The notes under the pieces: model-generated
Seen by the model: the letters and a program-made list of their open reading frames with translations, nothing else
What the model was told of the DNA's origin: nothing
Databases searched by the model: none
Program-made: the position numbers and the translations under genes
In this document: one piece after another, positions 32,942 to 42,350 of the stretch
Position numbering within the stretch: position 1 is the stretch's first letter
How the letters are laid out: each line of letters begins with the position of its first letter
Source: DASREM01 sp035652095
GTDB lineage: Bacteria; Acidobacteriota; Terriglobia; Terriglobales; Acidobacteriaceae
Length of the DNA stretch: 64,000 bases
Direction of reading: 5' to 3'
Assembly: GCA_035652095.1 (NCBI GenBank)
Contig: DASREM010000055.1
Coordinates: forward strand, 324,574-388,573

Positions 32942-34975
32942 CTAGGCAGAAACCAACGTCCTCTGCTCGCTAGGCTGATACTCCACGATGTAGCCCGCCA
33001 CGGCGCTGGCTGCAACGGTCAGCGGGGAAGCCAGGTACATTTGTCCGGGACCGCTGCGCCCGGGGAAGTTGCGGTTCTGCGCGCTGATCACAATCTGGTC
33101 AGGACGCGTGGAAACGCCCGGCCCCGCATTAATGCATGCTCCGCAACTCGGCTCGATTACGTGCGCGCCGGCCTTCTGGAAGATATCCAGGTACCCGCGC
33201 CGGACTGCGTACTCCCGCGTCTCCTGCGATCCGAATTGAATATAGAACTGTACCGAGTCGGCCACCCGCCTGCCTTGCTTCAGCGCATCGGCAAGAACGG
33301 TAGCGTACATGTCCATGTCTTCGTTCTTGCCGGCCGTGCAAGTGCCGCCGTAGGCAAGCTCAACCGGGATCGGCGCATTCAGTTCACGAATATATTTCCC
33401 ATTCCCCGGATCGCCCGGCGTCGCCACCATCGGCGTAATTTCCGCCGCGTCGAGTTCGATCACCTCCGCATATTCCGCATCGGGATCGCTGTACAGATCT
33501 TTCAGCAGCGCTTGCGCCTCGCTGCGCGCCATACCCCGGCGCTCGACCAGGAAGTCAACTACTTTCTGGTCCGGAGCTACGATGCCCGTGAAACCACCGA
33601 TCTCGGCCGCCATGTTGGTCATGGTGGCGCGTTCATCCACGCTGAGTTCCTCGACCGCCTCGCCCGCGTATTCCATGACCTTGGCCAGGGCCTTGCCGCT
33701 GCGCACGTAGTCGAGGCTCAGAATCTTGAGAATGAAGTCTTTTGCGGTGACGTTGGGATGCTTCTTTCCCCGCACGATGATCTTGACCGACTCGGGAACC
33801 TTGACGCGTACATCTTTCGTGATCCAGGAATTGAAGACGTCCGTGGTACCAATTCCGAAAGCCACGCAGCCAACCGCGCCGACGTGGGGGGTATGAGAGT
33901 CTGAGCCAACGTTCACCTGCCCCGGCAGCGCATACGATTCGATCATGACCGAGTGGCAGATCCCCTCCGAACCTTTCCGGTCCTTCAGTTCGCCATGCAG
34001 CTTGATCCCCTGGGCTTTCGCGAAATCCTGTTGCTTAAACTTGAGTTGGGTCGCGAGATCGAGCAGACCCATTTTTCTTTTCTCTTCCGACATGACGTCG
34101 TCCAGGAAGGTCAGGTGATCACGAAAGAAGCGGATGGTCGAGGCATCGTTGACCGGGACATCCTTGCCCACAAACTGCTCGTAGAAAATTGCAGCCATGG
34201 GCGTGACATATTCGTGGCTGAAGCGGAGATCTACTCTGGTGAACCCGCTATCGCCCGGCTTCACGGCCTGGACGCCGACCTTTCCATCTGGCCCCACCAT
34301 GTGTCGCGCAAAGATTTTTTCTGCCAGGGTCATGGGCCGCGGCTTGGTCGTGATCGGCGGCAGAAACACCTTTCCCTGCATGCGCGCGACATTGAACGGA
34401 AACAGTCCTCCGTACTCAATCACCTGGCGCGTGATTTCGTCCTCACCTTGTGTGAATTCCGACAGTGGAATCTCTTCCCCGGCACGAATGCGATCGATCA
34501 ATGAAAAGTTGGTGGAGGTCAGCACGCCCAGGTTCTGGCAGTTCTGCTTGTAGATGCGCTCGATATTCTCGGCGATCACAACCTTGATGCCGGCCGACAT
34601 CTCAGCATAGGGCGACTGCTCGCGACTTGATCCCTTGCCGCGACGCTTGCCGCTGACCGCAGCCACGAACCCGCCGCGTTTCACGTCGCCACGTTTGATA
34701 GGGGTCTCGTTCCCGCACTTCAGGCCGGCATAAGGAATCTCACCCAGTGTCTGATCGAAGTAGAAGCATAGATGGGCGGGCGTGATCTCGTCGGTCGAGA
34801 TATCGTCGCGCAGCTTGGGATTGTTCGCGGGATTCTTCGTGTCCCAGGGCAGGTCTTCGCCTCCGAGTTGCCGCTTGATGAGTTCCGGATCTTCGGTGAG
34901 AAAAAGGATTCGCCCTTGCAACCGCACGTTATCAGGCTGTTTCTCAATCTTGCGCTGCAGTAATGGATTGTTCAC
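32942..34975 (-). CDS. Aconitase-family hydratase, AcnB-like without the HEAT-like domain
   Basis: 677 residues. The swivel domain comes first (DDISTDEITPAHLCFYFDQT, GKRRGKGSSREQSPYAE, YKQNCQNLGVLTSTNFSL), followed by the Fe-S catalytic domains (SDSHTPHVGAVG, EPSCGACINAGPGV, NRNFPGRSG). This order and wording resemble AcnB, but AcnB's N-terminal HEAT-like domain of about 160 residues is absent. The enzyme should isomerise citrate and isocitrate through aconitate; a homoaconitase or other dehydratase specificity cannot be excluded. It is followed by a ferredoxin gene. Confidence 0.9.
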   Translation of the reverse strand: MNNPLLQRKIEKQPDNVRLQGRILFLTEDPELIKRQLGGEDLPWDTKNPANNPKLRDDISTDEITPAHLCFYFDQTLGEIPYAGLKCGNETPIKRGDVKRGGFVAAVSGKRRGKGSSREQSPYAEMSAGIKVVIAENIERIYKQNCQNLGVLTSTNFSLIDRIRAGEEIPLSEFTQGEDEITRQVIEYGGLFPFNVARMQGKVFLPPITTKPRPMTLAEKIFARHMVGPDGKVGVQAVKPGDSGFTRVDLRFSHEYVTPMAAIFYEQFVGKDVPVNDASTIRFFRDHLTFLDDVMSEEKRKMGLLDLATQLKFKQQDFAKAQGIKLHGELKDRKGSEGICHSVMIESYALPGQVNVGSDSHTPHVGAVGCVAFGIGTTDVFNSWITKDVRVKVPESVKIIVRGKKHPNVTAKDFILKILSLDYVRSGKALAKVMEYAGEAVEELSVDERATMTNMAAEIGGFTGIVAPDQKVVDFLVERRGMARSEAQALLKDLYSDPDAEYAEVIELDAAEITPMVATPGDPGNGKYIRELNAPIPVELAYGGTCTAGKNEDMDMYATVLADALKQGRRVADSVQFYIQFGSQETREYAVRRGYLDIFQKAGAHVIEPSCGACINAGPGVSTRPDQIVISAQNRNFPGRSGPGQMYLASPLTVAASAVAGYIVEYQPSEQRTLVSA

Positions 34976-35088
34976 GATCTACCCTGGACATGAAATGGAC
35001 TACCGTGGCAGGAAGCGGGCCCGCCCCACACCTGGCTTTATTTTACCCCTGAGTGGCGAGTTTCCGCAGAGTAACACGCCAGGTTGCG

Positions 35089-35150
35089 CCATCCCGAAGC
35101 ACGGCGTAGTTCACTCGCGCGAGGATCTCGCGCGCACCACGGGCCGGCGG
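35089..35150. repeat. Dispersed intergenic repeat (GAGGATCTCGCGCG type)
   Basis: CATCCCGAAGCACGG...CGCGAGGATCTCGCGCGCAC resembles a second stretch at 58543-58575 (CATCCCGAGCAGCGCGAGGG, then ATCTCGCGTGCAC). Both lie between genes. This class of repeat looks familiar from acidobacterial genomes. Confidence 0.45.
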
Positions 35151-35154
35151 TGTT

Positions 35155-36056
35155 CTACCGATGTCCGTTCTTGCGGTCGTACTTCTCCCCCGCCGGAATC
35201 GGCACCGCCAGCTGATTTTCCTTGGGCGGAAGCGGACAGGTGGCATAGGGCGTCAGCGCGCAAGGCGGATTGTAGGCCTCATTGAAATCCAGCACGACCT
35301 TGCCGTTCTGTACCGCCTCGGTTTGAAAAAGCGCCCCGGAGGATACGTCTCGGTCTTGCTGGTCAGATCCTTGAAAACGAAGAACAGGCCGTCCTTTGCG
35401 TCACCGCCCAGGGCCTCCAGGTGCAGTTCCTGGCCATTGATTTTGAACCGCGCCTCGCCGGCTACCGGAGTGGGTATGACGTCGCCAAGCACGTTAGGAA
35501 CTGCGACCGTTTTCTTGCCATCGGATGGGATCCAATCGGCCGTGATCCTGTATTGGCCCTGAAGCGGATAGAAGACTGGCCCCATGTAGTCCTTCAACGC
35601 CGGACTATTCAAATCCTTTACCCGGATACCGACCCGTTCCCCGCGTTGAATCACATGGATGCGTAGCGTGCCTAACTCCACCACGCTAGCTTTACCGGAA
35701 ACGTCGGATGCGAGCTTCATTTCACCAGCAGGGTTGCCATCAACTTTGGCCTGTACTCCCGGCGCGAACTTCACAGTTACCTCTTTGCCCTGCAGCACGA
35801 ATACTCCCGCCTCGGCAGGAGATGAGCCGGGAGGGAGTGCTACCGGCGCCTTTGAATCGCTGCCAAACTTGTTTTCTCCCGGCTTTAACCAAAACAGGCC
35901 CGCGAGCGGAAGGTAGTTCTCCTTGAGGTCCGCCACCAGGCCCGCCTTCCACTTCTCGAACTCCTTCTGATAAGCGGAATCGACCTTGAGCTTCTGACCG
36001 GATCCGGTCAGAGCCAGAGTCAGCATCACGACGAGAATGGCTGTGGATCGCGCCAA
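35155..36056 (-). pseudogene. DUF1684 secreted protein gene, frameshifted
   Basis: A TTG at 36056 follows GAGGAGG. A signal peptide (STAILVVMLTLALTGSGQ) and a normal DUF1684 body (NYLPLAGLFWLKPGENKFGS, VIQRGERVGIRVKDLNSPAL, FFVFKDLTSKTETYPPGRFF) follow. The frame then leaves the family and stops at 35253. In the -1 frame the expected ending resumes (QTEAVQNGKVVLDFNEAY, NPPCALTPYATCPLPPKEN, AGEKYDRKNGHR) to a stop at 35155. The break is at a run of five A (35326-35330); six would restore the frame. The cause may be a real mutation or a sequencing error. Confidence 0.85.
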
Positions 36057-36075
36057 TGTACCCTCCTCAGGCCGG

Positions 36076-36909
36076 CTAACGTTTGTAAGCCCGCACGTCG
36101 GGCAGTTCCTCAAGCCCGCGACCTTCGAAAATCGCCTTGAACTCGGACAGGAATGCGTCGTGCAACAGACCATTCGAAGCCAGCGTTTCCCGGCTGGCGA
36201 TCTGGAACGGGCCGCCGCTGAAATCGCTGACCCGGCCTCCGGCCTCTTCCACCAGCAAAACTCCGGCGGCAGTGTCCCATGGGTTCAGGTTGAACTCCCA
36301 ATAGGCCTCAAACCTTCCCGCCGCAACCGATGCCAGGTCGAGCGCCGCGGATCCTGCGCGCCGCACACCATGTGTTCGCAGCGTGATCTGATGATAGAAA
36401 AAGATATTTGGGTTCTTGTGGCGCTTGTGGCTGGGAAATCCTGTTGCCACCAGGGATTCACTCAGCCCCGAAACTCTGGACACTTGAATCCGCTGGCCAT
36501 TCAGATACGCCCCGCTGCCTTGCTCTGCGGCAAACATCTCGGGCCGGGTGGGATCGTAAACAATTCCGGCGATACGCTTCCCTTTGTACTCAAGCGCCAT
36601 GGAGATACAGAACACCGGAAACCCGTGGGCGAAATTGGTAGTGCCATCGAGTGGATCGATGTACCACTTGTACTCACTGCCAGTTTCGATGCGCGCGCCC
36701 TCTTCTCCCAAGACGTCATGAGAGGGCCAGCGTGAGCGAATTCGCTCCAGGATCAGGGCCTCCGACTTCCGGTCCGCGACCGTGACCAGGTCAACATCGC
36801 CCTTGTACTCCACCTTGACCCGCTGTTGGAAATACTCCATTATCAGCGCACCGGCTTCGCGCGCCACTTCCTCCATCGCGGGGACGAACTCCATACTTTC
36901 GCCTGGCAT
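36076..36909 (-). CDS. Inositol monophosphatase-family phosphatase
   Basis: 277 residues; the start could also be the Met five codons later (36894). The metal-binding set is intact: EEGARIE, WYIDPLDGTTNFAHG and a C-terminal LNPWDTAAGVLLVEEAGG. The family hydrolyses inositol-1-phosphate or related sugar phosphates with Mg2+; some members are SuhB-like regulators, others act on histidinol phosphate or PAP. It lies between the frameshifted DUF1684 gene and the Hfq-like gene on the same strand. Confidence 0.93.
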   Translation of the reverse strand: MPGESMEFVPAMEEVAREAGALIMEYFQQRVKVEYKGDVDLVTVADRKSEALILERIRSRWPSHDVLGEEGARIETGSEYKWYIDPLDGTTNFAHGFPVFCISMALEYKGKRIAGIVYDPTRPEMFAAEQGSGAYLNGQRIQVSRVSGLSESLVATGFPSHKRHKNPNIFFYHQITLRTHGVRRAGSAALDLASVAAGRFEAYWEFNLNPWDTAAGVLLVEEAGGRVSDFSGGPFQIASRETLASNGLLHDAFLSEFKAIFEGRGLEELPDVRAYKR

Positions 36910-36936
36910 GAAATTTAGATATATTGCCGCACGCCA

Positions 36937-37200
36937 CTACTTCTTTTTATTGTCTTCCGCGATGTACATGATTTCGTGTTTGAAGATAAATAGGTTGGGC
37001 TTGTCTTCGCGCGTCAAGCGAACCATGTTCTTGTCGTAGTATTCGATCCACCCTTTGACCACTTCGCCGTCCGCCAGCTTGATCGAGACTGGCTTCTGTT
37101 TTTCACCCAAAGACTTCAGATAAGCCGCTTCCTCGGAGGTCTCTTCCGGGGGAACGGATCGTTTACGCATCGAGTTTGGCGATGATCCTTGGAATGGCAT
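36937..37200 (-). CDS. hfq: Divergent Hfq-like Sm protein
   Basis: 87 residues from ATG 37200 (neighbouring ATGs at 37209 and 37170 are possible). After a Ser/Pro-rich N-terminus, EEAAYLKSLGEKQKPVSIKL and ADGEVVKGWIEYYDKNMVRL match the Sm1 region of Hfq, and LFIFKHEIMYI matches Sm2, with FKHEI in place of the usual YKHA. This suggests an RNA chaperone with altered rim or proximal-site contacts. It is divergent enough that a non-Hfq LSm protein remains possible. The gene is alone or cotranscribed with the phosphatase (27-bp gap). Confidence 0.75.
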   Translation of the reverse strand: MPFQGSSPNSMRKRSVPPEETSEEAAYLKSLGEKQKPVSIKLADGEVVKGWIEYYDKNMVRLTREDKPNLFIFKHEIMYIAEDNKKK

Positions 37201-37306
37201 GACCTGCATTTTACACGGAGGTTTGTGGGAATCCGGAATAGACGATTTCCGACTCGGCGGTTACGCACATTGGCGCTACAATCCTGCTGTTTCTCGCGAG
37301 GTTCCC

Positions 37307-37630
37307 ATGCGAGCACTCACCCTGACCTGTCTCCTGGTACTGCTGGCGGTTTCCTTTGCCGGCGCACAACACGCTCACCGCAGCTACCCCAGTCCACCCG
37401 AACCGGCACAAAAGACGGCCACCACGTCGGCGCCCGCCACCACGCAAACGCGGCGCGCGGCCGATCCGCTGCAACTGCAGCGTGAGGCGCGGGAGATGCT
37501 CGAGTTATCGCAGTCGGTTCAGCTCGAAATTGACTCTCTGACACGTGGCTTGCTGCCGAAAGATCTGAGCGACAAACTCAAGCGCATCGAAAAGCTCTCC
37601 AAGCACCTCCGTAGCCAGGTGGAACACTGA
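37307..37630 (+). CDS. Small secreted protein with helical C-terminus
   Basis: 107 residues from ATG 37307, with GAGG upstream. A signal peptide (ending VSFAGA) is followed by a Pro/Thr/Ala-rich linker, then a charged helical region (QLQREAREMLELSQSVQLEI to KLKRIEKLSKHLRSQ). I do not recognise the family. It is convergent with the TonB-receptor gene, with two bases between the stops. Confidence 0.72.
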   Translation: MRALTLTCLLVLLAVSFAGAQHAHRSYPSPPEPAQKTATTSAPATTQTRRAADPLQLQREAREMLELSQSVQLEIDSLTRGLLPKDLSDKLKRIEKLSKHLRSQVEH

Positions 37631-37632
37631 AC

Positions 37633-40600
37633 TTAGAACACAAATCGCAGTCCGAACTCCATCACTCTGGGCGATCCCAGGCTGAATACTCCGGTACCGA
37701 CGCCGATACGGTCCGAGGTGCGCTGGCTGCGAATGGTGTTGTTGATCGAACCGGGCGTGTTATCGCCTAATGCGTTCAACGTGGGCGACAAAGGATTGTT
37801 GGGAGCGTCGAAATTCGCGAAGTTCAAGATGTTATAAAAGGCGGCGTTCGGCTCGATGGTCAGCCGCTCTTTAATCTTGAAATCCCACGCCAGCTTAAGA
37901 TCCAACGCCTTTAGCCACGCCAGGCCTTGCTGCCCCGGCGGCGCCTGTTGCACCGGTTGCTCAATCCCATGCAGGGCCGCAAGCTGGCTTCCGGTAACGA
38001 TGCCTGCATTGACCAGCGCTGCGCCTGCCGGAGTCAAACCAACGCTGGCATTGTAGGCCTGGATGAATTTGTTGATATTGTCCGGGGTCACGTTGCGGTC
38101 AAACGCGCCTACGTTGGTGCCCGGAAGCAGGTCGCCATTGGGATAAATCACGCTGCCGTCGCCCGAACCGTCGCCAGTGACGTCACTGACAAAAATTCCG
38201 CCGGGATTGCCGGAGGTTGGCAAGTAAATATTCGATGGCAACGGACTATAAAAATGAGAGATCAGGCTGATCCGCAACGACCTGGGCAGGTCCATGGTTC
38301 CGCCGACCGAGATTTGATGACGCCGGTCTAGCCCGTTCGGACCGATAAACCGCGTCGGATTGTTGTTATCAATCACAAGATTTACGAAATCGTTGTCCTG
38401 GGCGGTCGAGACGTACTTTGAATACGAGTACGCCACTTGCAGGTTGAGATTGCGGATCAGGCCCTGGGGACGGGAATAATTCTGCGTCACCTTCACTTGC
38501 AGGCCGTTGTAGACAGAGCGCCCGATCGGGAACAGCATCTGGTTGGTCCCGAGATTCGGATTGACCCCCGCAAAGGCCGCATTCGGGCACGGACCGCCTC
38601 CACAGACGGCGTTGCCGGAATCCAGACCGTTGCTGGCGAAATCGGAAATGGTGGCGCCGGGGACCGTCCCCAGGTAGCAATTCACCACTGCCTGGGAAAC
38701 TGCGCCGGCAGTCAGCGGAGACGGGAATCCAGTCAAGCAATTGGGAGCATTCAGTTGCGCGGTAGTTTCAATCGCGGCAAGTGCTCCGGCGGTGTTGAGA
38801 AACCTCGAGTCTCCGACATGGTTCACGTCCTGCGCTAACAGCGTGTGAGTCTCGACGTTCCTCACGTAGTCGAGCGAGAGAACTGTTCCGGGCCGGAATT
38901 CGTGCTGCATCCCGGCGTTCATCTGAACCGATCGCGGGGTGCGATAGTTGGGGGCGAAAAGCGCCGTGCCCGTACCGTTAAAGGTTGAACTGAGCGTGTT
39001 GCCGATAAATCCCGGATTCGAAGCGCCCCCGGCAGCCACGGTCGCTGCCTGGTATTGCTGCTGCAATGCCGCGATCTGCGATGCGACCTGGCCAATGGGC
39101 TGCCCACAGAACGTAGGATTGGCCACCGTACCATCGGGCAGAGTGAAGCTTTGCGGAGTTCCGTTTACGCAGACCTGCTGTGTTAACAGGAACAATCCGG
39201 TGGAGAGTCTCGGAGGCCGGTCATAGAGCTGGTTGTTCCAGATATTATTTTCGTAAAACAGGCCAATGCCCGCGCGGAATACCGTCTTTCCCAGGCCAGA
39301 TGGATCGAACGCTACGCCAAGTTGCGGACCGAAATTCGTATTCGGCTGCCGCACCCGGTCGCCTAATCCCTTTCCGTAAAGATCAAGGATATTGCCGGTG
39401 CAAGGAGTCCCCGCAGCTGCCAGGTTCGCGGCTAGCGCCGGATCAAGCTGGGAGCATGGAACCGGTCCAAGGTCGCTATCGGTTCGGCCTGTATCGCGCT
39501 GGTAGCGCAGACCGTAGGTCACCGTGAGGTTGGGACGAATCTTCCACGAATCCCCAACGTAGAAAAGAATGCGATTGTCCGGTCCCTGGCCGCCGCCCGG
39601 AAATCCAAAAGCCGAATTTTCGGAGGAGAATCCCTGGCCGTTGCCCAGGATTACATTGTCCGCAAGGTAGTTCAGCGGGTTGGCGCCACCGCCCGCGAAG
39701 ACATTCGTGAAGGCCCCGACATCCGCGTTCACCGCGGGAGCGCTGCCCAGGAACTTCGCAAATCCGCCTTCCTGGATGTGATTGAAGCCAGCCCCGAAAC
39801 GGAAAATGTGGTTGTGCCAGGGTCGGGTTCCGTCGTACTTGAATTGCTTGTTGCTCTGAATCGTGGCCTGCGGCGCCAGAAAGTTTGGCCCTGAGCAGAA
39901 TGGGTCCACTCCGAAGGTCAGGCAAGTGGGATCGCTGCCAATTGCCAGCTCAAGCTGCGGCGCGGGATTGAAGATGCTGCTTCCAGCCGTGGCGTCCGTA
40001 ATATTGTTGCGGAATTTCATGTACCCGGCACGAAAACTATGGGTGTAGCTGCCGGTGGTGAAATCCAGTCCAACCACGTGGCTCGGATTATGGTTCACGT
40101 TCGCGAAGGGCTGAAATGTATTGGGCAGGAAGTTCGCAACGTTCCGGTTCCCGTCGAAGGTGAAGCGGTAGAAGAAATGAAAATTATCGGGCTTGATCTG
40201 CCAGTCGAGACGGCCCGCGGCTTCGTTCTCGCGGAACGGCGAATTGAAACTGCTGGTCAGAGATGTGAAATTACCACCCGGCACCACCGGCGCTGTCAGG
40301 TCCTGCTTTGTCCGCTCGGCGGCAATGAAGAAGAAAAGTCTGTCCTTGATGATCGGGCCGCCGAAATTGCCGCCGAACTGGTTGCGCTGAAACGGAGTAT
40401 CGCCTCCCGGCAGGTTGGCTGCAATGCGATGATCGCGGAAAAGGTAGAACGCCTGCCCATGGTAGGAGTTGGTCCCAGAGCGCGTGACCACGTTCACCGC
40501 TCCCGAGGACGTCAGCTCGGTCGAAAGATCGAGCGATGACTGTTGGACCTGGAACTCCGCAATCGCGCTCGCCGGAATGTTTTCCGTGGTGGTTCCAACT

Positions 40601-41217
40601 TCTTCATCGCTCACGTCAATGCCGTCAACCTCAATCCGAGCCGTGCGGCCGAAGCGCCCGCCAAAGGATATGGATGAAAAACCGTTCTTGGTGGGATCGA
40701 AGTTGCCGCCGTCCTGGATCTGGATTCCCGGCTCCAACTGCGCGAGATCGAGAAAATTTCTGCCATTGATCGGCAGATTGTCAATTTGCTGCGCGGTGAG
40801 AACTCCCTGCACGGTGGCTTGCTCGGTGTTCACCTGGGCGATTTCCGCTTGCACCTCGATCACCTGGTCCGGGGTTCCAACTTGCAGCTTGACGTTGCCT
40901 GCGCGCGTGACCCCGACTTGCACCGGAACCGTCAGCTCCACTGACTTGAAGCCTTTTGCTTCAACTCTCACGACATAGTTTCCCGGTAGCAGCGCGCCCG
41001 AGGCATACACCCCGGCAGAGTTGGTAGTCAGGTTGGTGACTTCCCCTGTCCCCTTGTTGGTGATGGCGACCTTGGCGCCGTCCACCAGGGCGCCGCTGGG
41101 ATCGGTCACCGTGCCTTGAATGCTTCCGGTGGATATGGTGGTTTGCGCGGCAACAAACGACGAAATCACGAGAACGACGATCGCCAACGCGATGGCGCAA
41201 CTGCGAGACCTGTGCAT
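37633..41217 (-). CDS. Oar-like TonB-dependent outer-membrane receptor
   Basis: 1194 residues from ATG 41217 (AGGAAAGG upstream). A signal peptide (ending FVAAQ) is followed by a carboxypeptidase-regulatory-like domain (GSIQGTVTDPSGALVDGAKV), a plug region (NGRNFLDLAQLEPG, SFGGRFGRTARIEVDGID) and a long beta-barrel ending MEFGLRFVF, with a terminal Phe as expected of outer-membrane barrels. This is the expanded Acidobacteriota family thought to import oligosaccharides or other large nutrients. No cognate sugar-use genes lie beside it, so the ligand is open. Confidence 0.95.
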   Translation of the reverse strand: MHRSRSCAIALAIVVLVISSFVAAQTTISTGSIQGTVTDPSGALVDGAKVAITNKGTGEVTNLTTNSAGVYASGALLPGNYVVRVEAKGFKSVELTVPVQVGVTRAGNVKLQVGTPDQVIEVQAEIAQVNTEQATVQGVLTAQQIDNLPINGRNFLDLAQLEPGIQIQDGGNFDPTKNGFSSISFGGRFGRTARIEVDGIDVSDEEVGTTTENIPASAIAEFQVQQSSLDLSTELTSSGAVNVVTRSGTNSYHGQAFYLFRDHRIAANLPGGDTPFQRNQFGGNFGGPIIKDRLFFFIAAERTKQDLTAPVVPGGNFTSLTSSFNSPFRENEAAGRLDWQIKPDNFHFFYRFTFDGNRNVANFLPNTFQPFANVNHNPSHVVGLDFTTGSYTHSFRAGYMKFRNNITDATAGSSIFNPAPQLELAIGSDPTCLTFGVDPFCSGPNFLAPQATIQSNKQFKYDGTRPWHNHIFRFGAGFNHIQEGGFAKFLGSAPAVNADVGAFTNVFAGGGANPLNYLADNVILGNGQGFSSENSAFGFPGGGQGPDNRILFYVGDSWKIRPNLTVTYGLRYQRDTGRTDSDLGPVPCSQLDPALAANLAAAGTPCTGNILDLYGKGLGDRVRQPNTNFGPQLGVAFDPSGLGKTVFRAGIGLFYENNIWNNQLYDRPPRLSTGLFLLTQQVCVNGTPQSFTLPDGTVANPTFCGQPIGQVASQIAALQQQYQAATVAAGGASNPGFIGNTLSSTFNGTGTALFAPNYRTPRSVQMNAGMQHEFRPGTVLSLDYVRNVETHTLLAQDVNHVGDSRFLNTAGALAAIETTAQLNAPNCLTGFPSPLTAGAVSQAVVNCYLGTVPGATISDFASNGLDSGNAVCGGGPCPNAAFAGVNPNLGTNQMLFPIGRSVYNGLQVKVTQNYSRPQGLIRNLNLQVAYSYSKYVSTAQDNDFVNLVIDNNNPTRFIGPNGLDRRHQISVGGTMDLPRSLRISLISHFYSPLPSNIYLPTSGNPGGIFVSDVTGDGSGDGSVIYPNGDLLPGTNVGAFDRNVTPDNINKFIQAYNASVGLTPAGAALVNAGIVTGSQLAALHGIEQPVQQAPPGQQGLAWLKALDLKLAWDFKIKERLTIEPNAAFYNILNFANFDAPNNPLSPTLNALGDNTPGSINNTIRSQRTSDRIGVGTGVFSLGSPRVMEFGLRFVF

Positions 41218-41428
41218 TCTGGAACCTTTCCTGGCGCAGCCGCCTACGGCAGCCGATGCGCAGACTCCTGACGCCGCCAGGGAAGGCGGAAGCGAACGGT
41301 TAGCGCCGAAGCGCATGCCCCGCGGCGATGAATATGTCCAAATTTAATTGGACACACATTCTAGACGATCAAAGCTGGTTCTGTACCAGGAGTGTGATGA
41401 AATTGCGAATCGCCGAGGCCGCCCTGAC

Positions 41429-42340
41429 TCAGTGCGATTTCGAAGTGTAATAGCCGGTCCGGTGCCGAACCACGACCGTGCCCGGCGCTCCAGTCACTTT
41501 CACTTCAACACGCCGGAAGTCCGAGTCAGCAAATCTTTGCGCGGGATAGTACGCGATCAGGTATTGCGTTCGCAGCTCCTCGCTGATCTGCTTAAAAGCG
41601 TCATCCAGCTGGGGAACGGAACTGGCGTAGTAGTATTTTCCTCCCGTGTCTTCAGAAATCTGGATCAGGGCGTGCTCGCCGCCGGTATCGCGGCCTGCGC
41701 TGGCTTCAATGGGCACGATGATGATGCTATAGACGATCGCTTCGGCGACCTGCGCTGCTCGCACCGCCTCTTTGTAGTCTGTCTTGCTGACCGTGTCCCC
41801 GCCGTCGGTGATCACCACCAGCACTTTCCTTCCCTGGCGCGACTCCAGGGCCTGGGATGCGAGATACAGTGCGTCATAGAGCGCGGTCGCCGCGCCCGAG
41901 CGTACCCTCTCGATTGCGCGATCCACTGTCTTCAGGTCCTTGGTGAAAGGGGTTACTTCCTCGACGGTTTCGCTGAATTGGTACAGCGACAGGGCGTCCA
42001 CCGGGCGCAGGATGGCATGCGCGAAACGGCGGGCTGAGGCCAATTCCAATGGCAGGTCCTTCTTCGTGCTCAGGCTGGTGTCCACCAGGAGCACGACCGA
42101 CAAGGGAAGCGCTGATTCGCGATCGAATACCGCAATTTTCTGCTCCTTCCCATCCTCCCGGATTTCAAAATTGTCCTTGCTGAGGTGAGCAAGCGGCGCG
42201 CCGTGTTCGTCAGTGGCGGTGACAAACACGTTGACCAGTTTCACATCCACTTTGACGGTGGTTTCCGGCTCTGGCTCAGACTTGCGCTGCGCCTGAGCAA
42301 CGATCGCCCCCGCCAGGATAAAAATGAGAAGGACTTTCAT
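41429..42340 (-). CDS. Secreted VWFA-related domain protein
   Basis: 303 residues from ATG 42340; a start further upstream would run into the moaE end. A signal peptide (LLIFILAGAIVAQA) is followed by the leader typical of acidobacterial VWFA-related proteins (VNVFVTATDEHGAPLAHLSK, NFEIREDGKEQ) and a von Willebrand A domain with an intact MIDAS (DTSLS, residues 87-91) and VVITDGGDT. It probably mediates metal-dependent protein binding in the periplasm or outside. It starts ten bases after the MoaD-MoaE stop. Confidence 0.9.
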   Translation of the reverse strand: MKVLLIFILAGAIVAQAQRKSEPEPETTVKVDVKLVNVFVTATDEHGAPLAHLSKDNFEIREDGKEQKIAVFDRESALPLSVVLLVDTSLSTKKDLPLELASARRFAHAILRPVDALSLYQFSETVEEVTPFTKDLKTVDRAIERVRSGAATALYDALYLASQALESRQGRKVLVVITDGGDTVSKTDYKEAVRAAQVAEAIVYSIIIVPIEASAGRDTGGEHALIQISEDTGGKYYYASSVPQLDDAFKQISEELRTQYLIAYYPAQRFADSDFRRVEVKVTGAPGTVVVRHRTGYYTSKSH

Positions 42341-42350
42341 GAAGCGCTGG

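Noticed and set aside
32891..33904. Long plus-strand open frame across the aconitase end
   Set aside because: Antisense to conserved aconitase motifs; Arg/His-rich and without a family signature.
35320..35335. Programmed -1 frameshift in the DUF1684 gene
   Set aside because: The site on the coding strand is C TTT TTC, which lacks the X XXY YYZ P-site repeat, and no clear downstream structure was seen; an indel is simpler.
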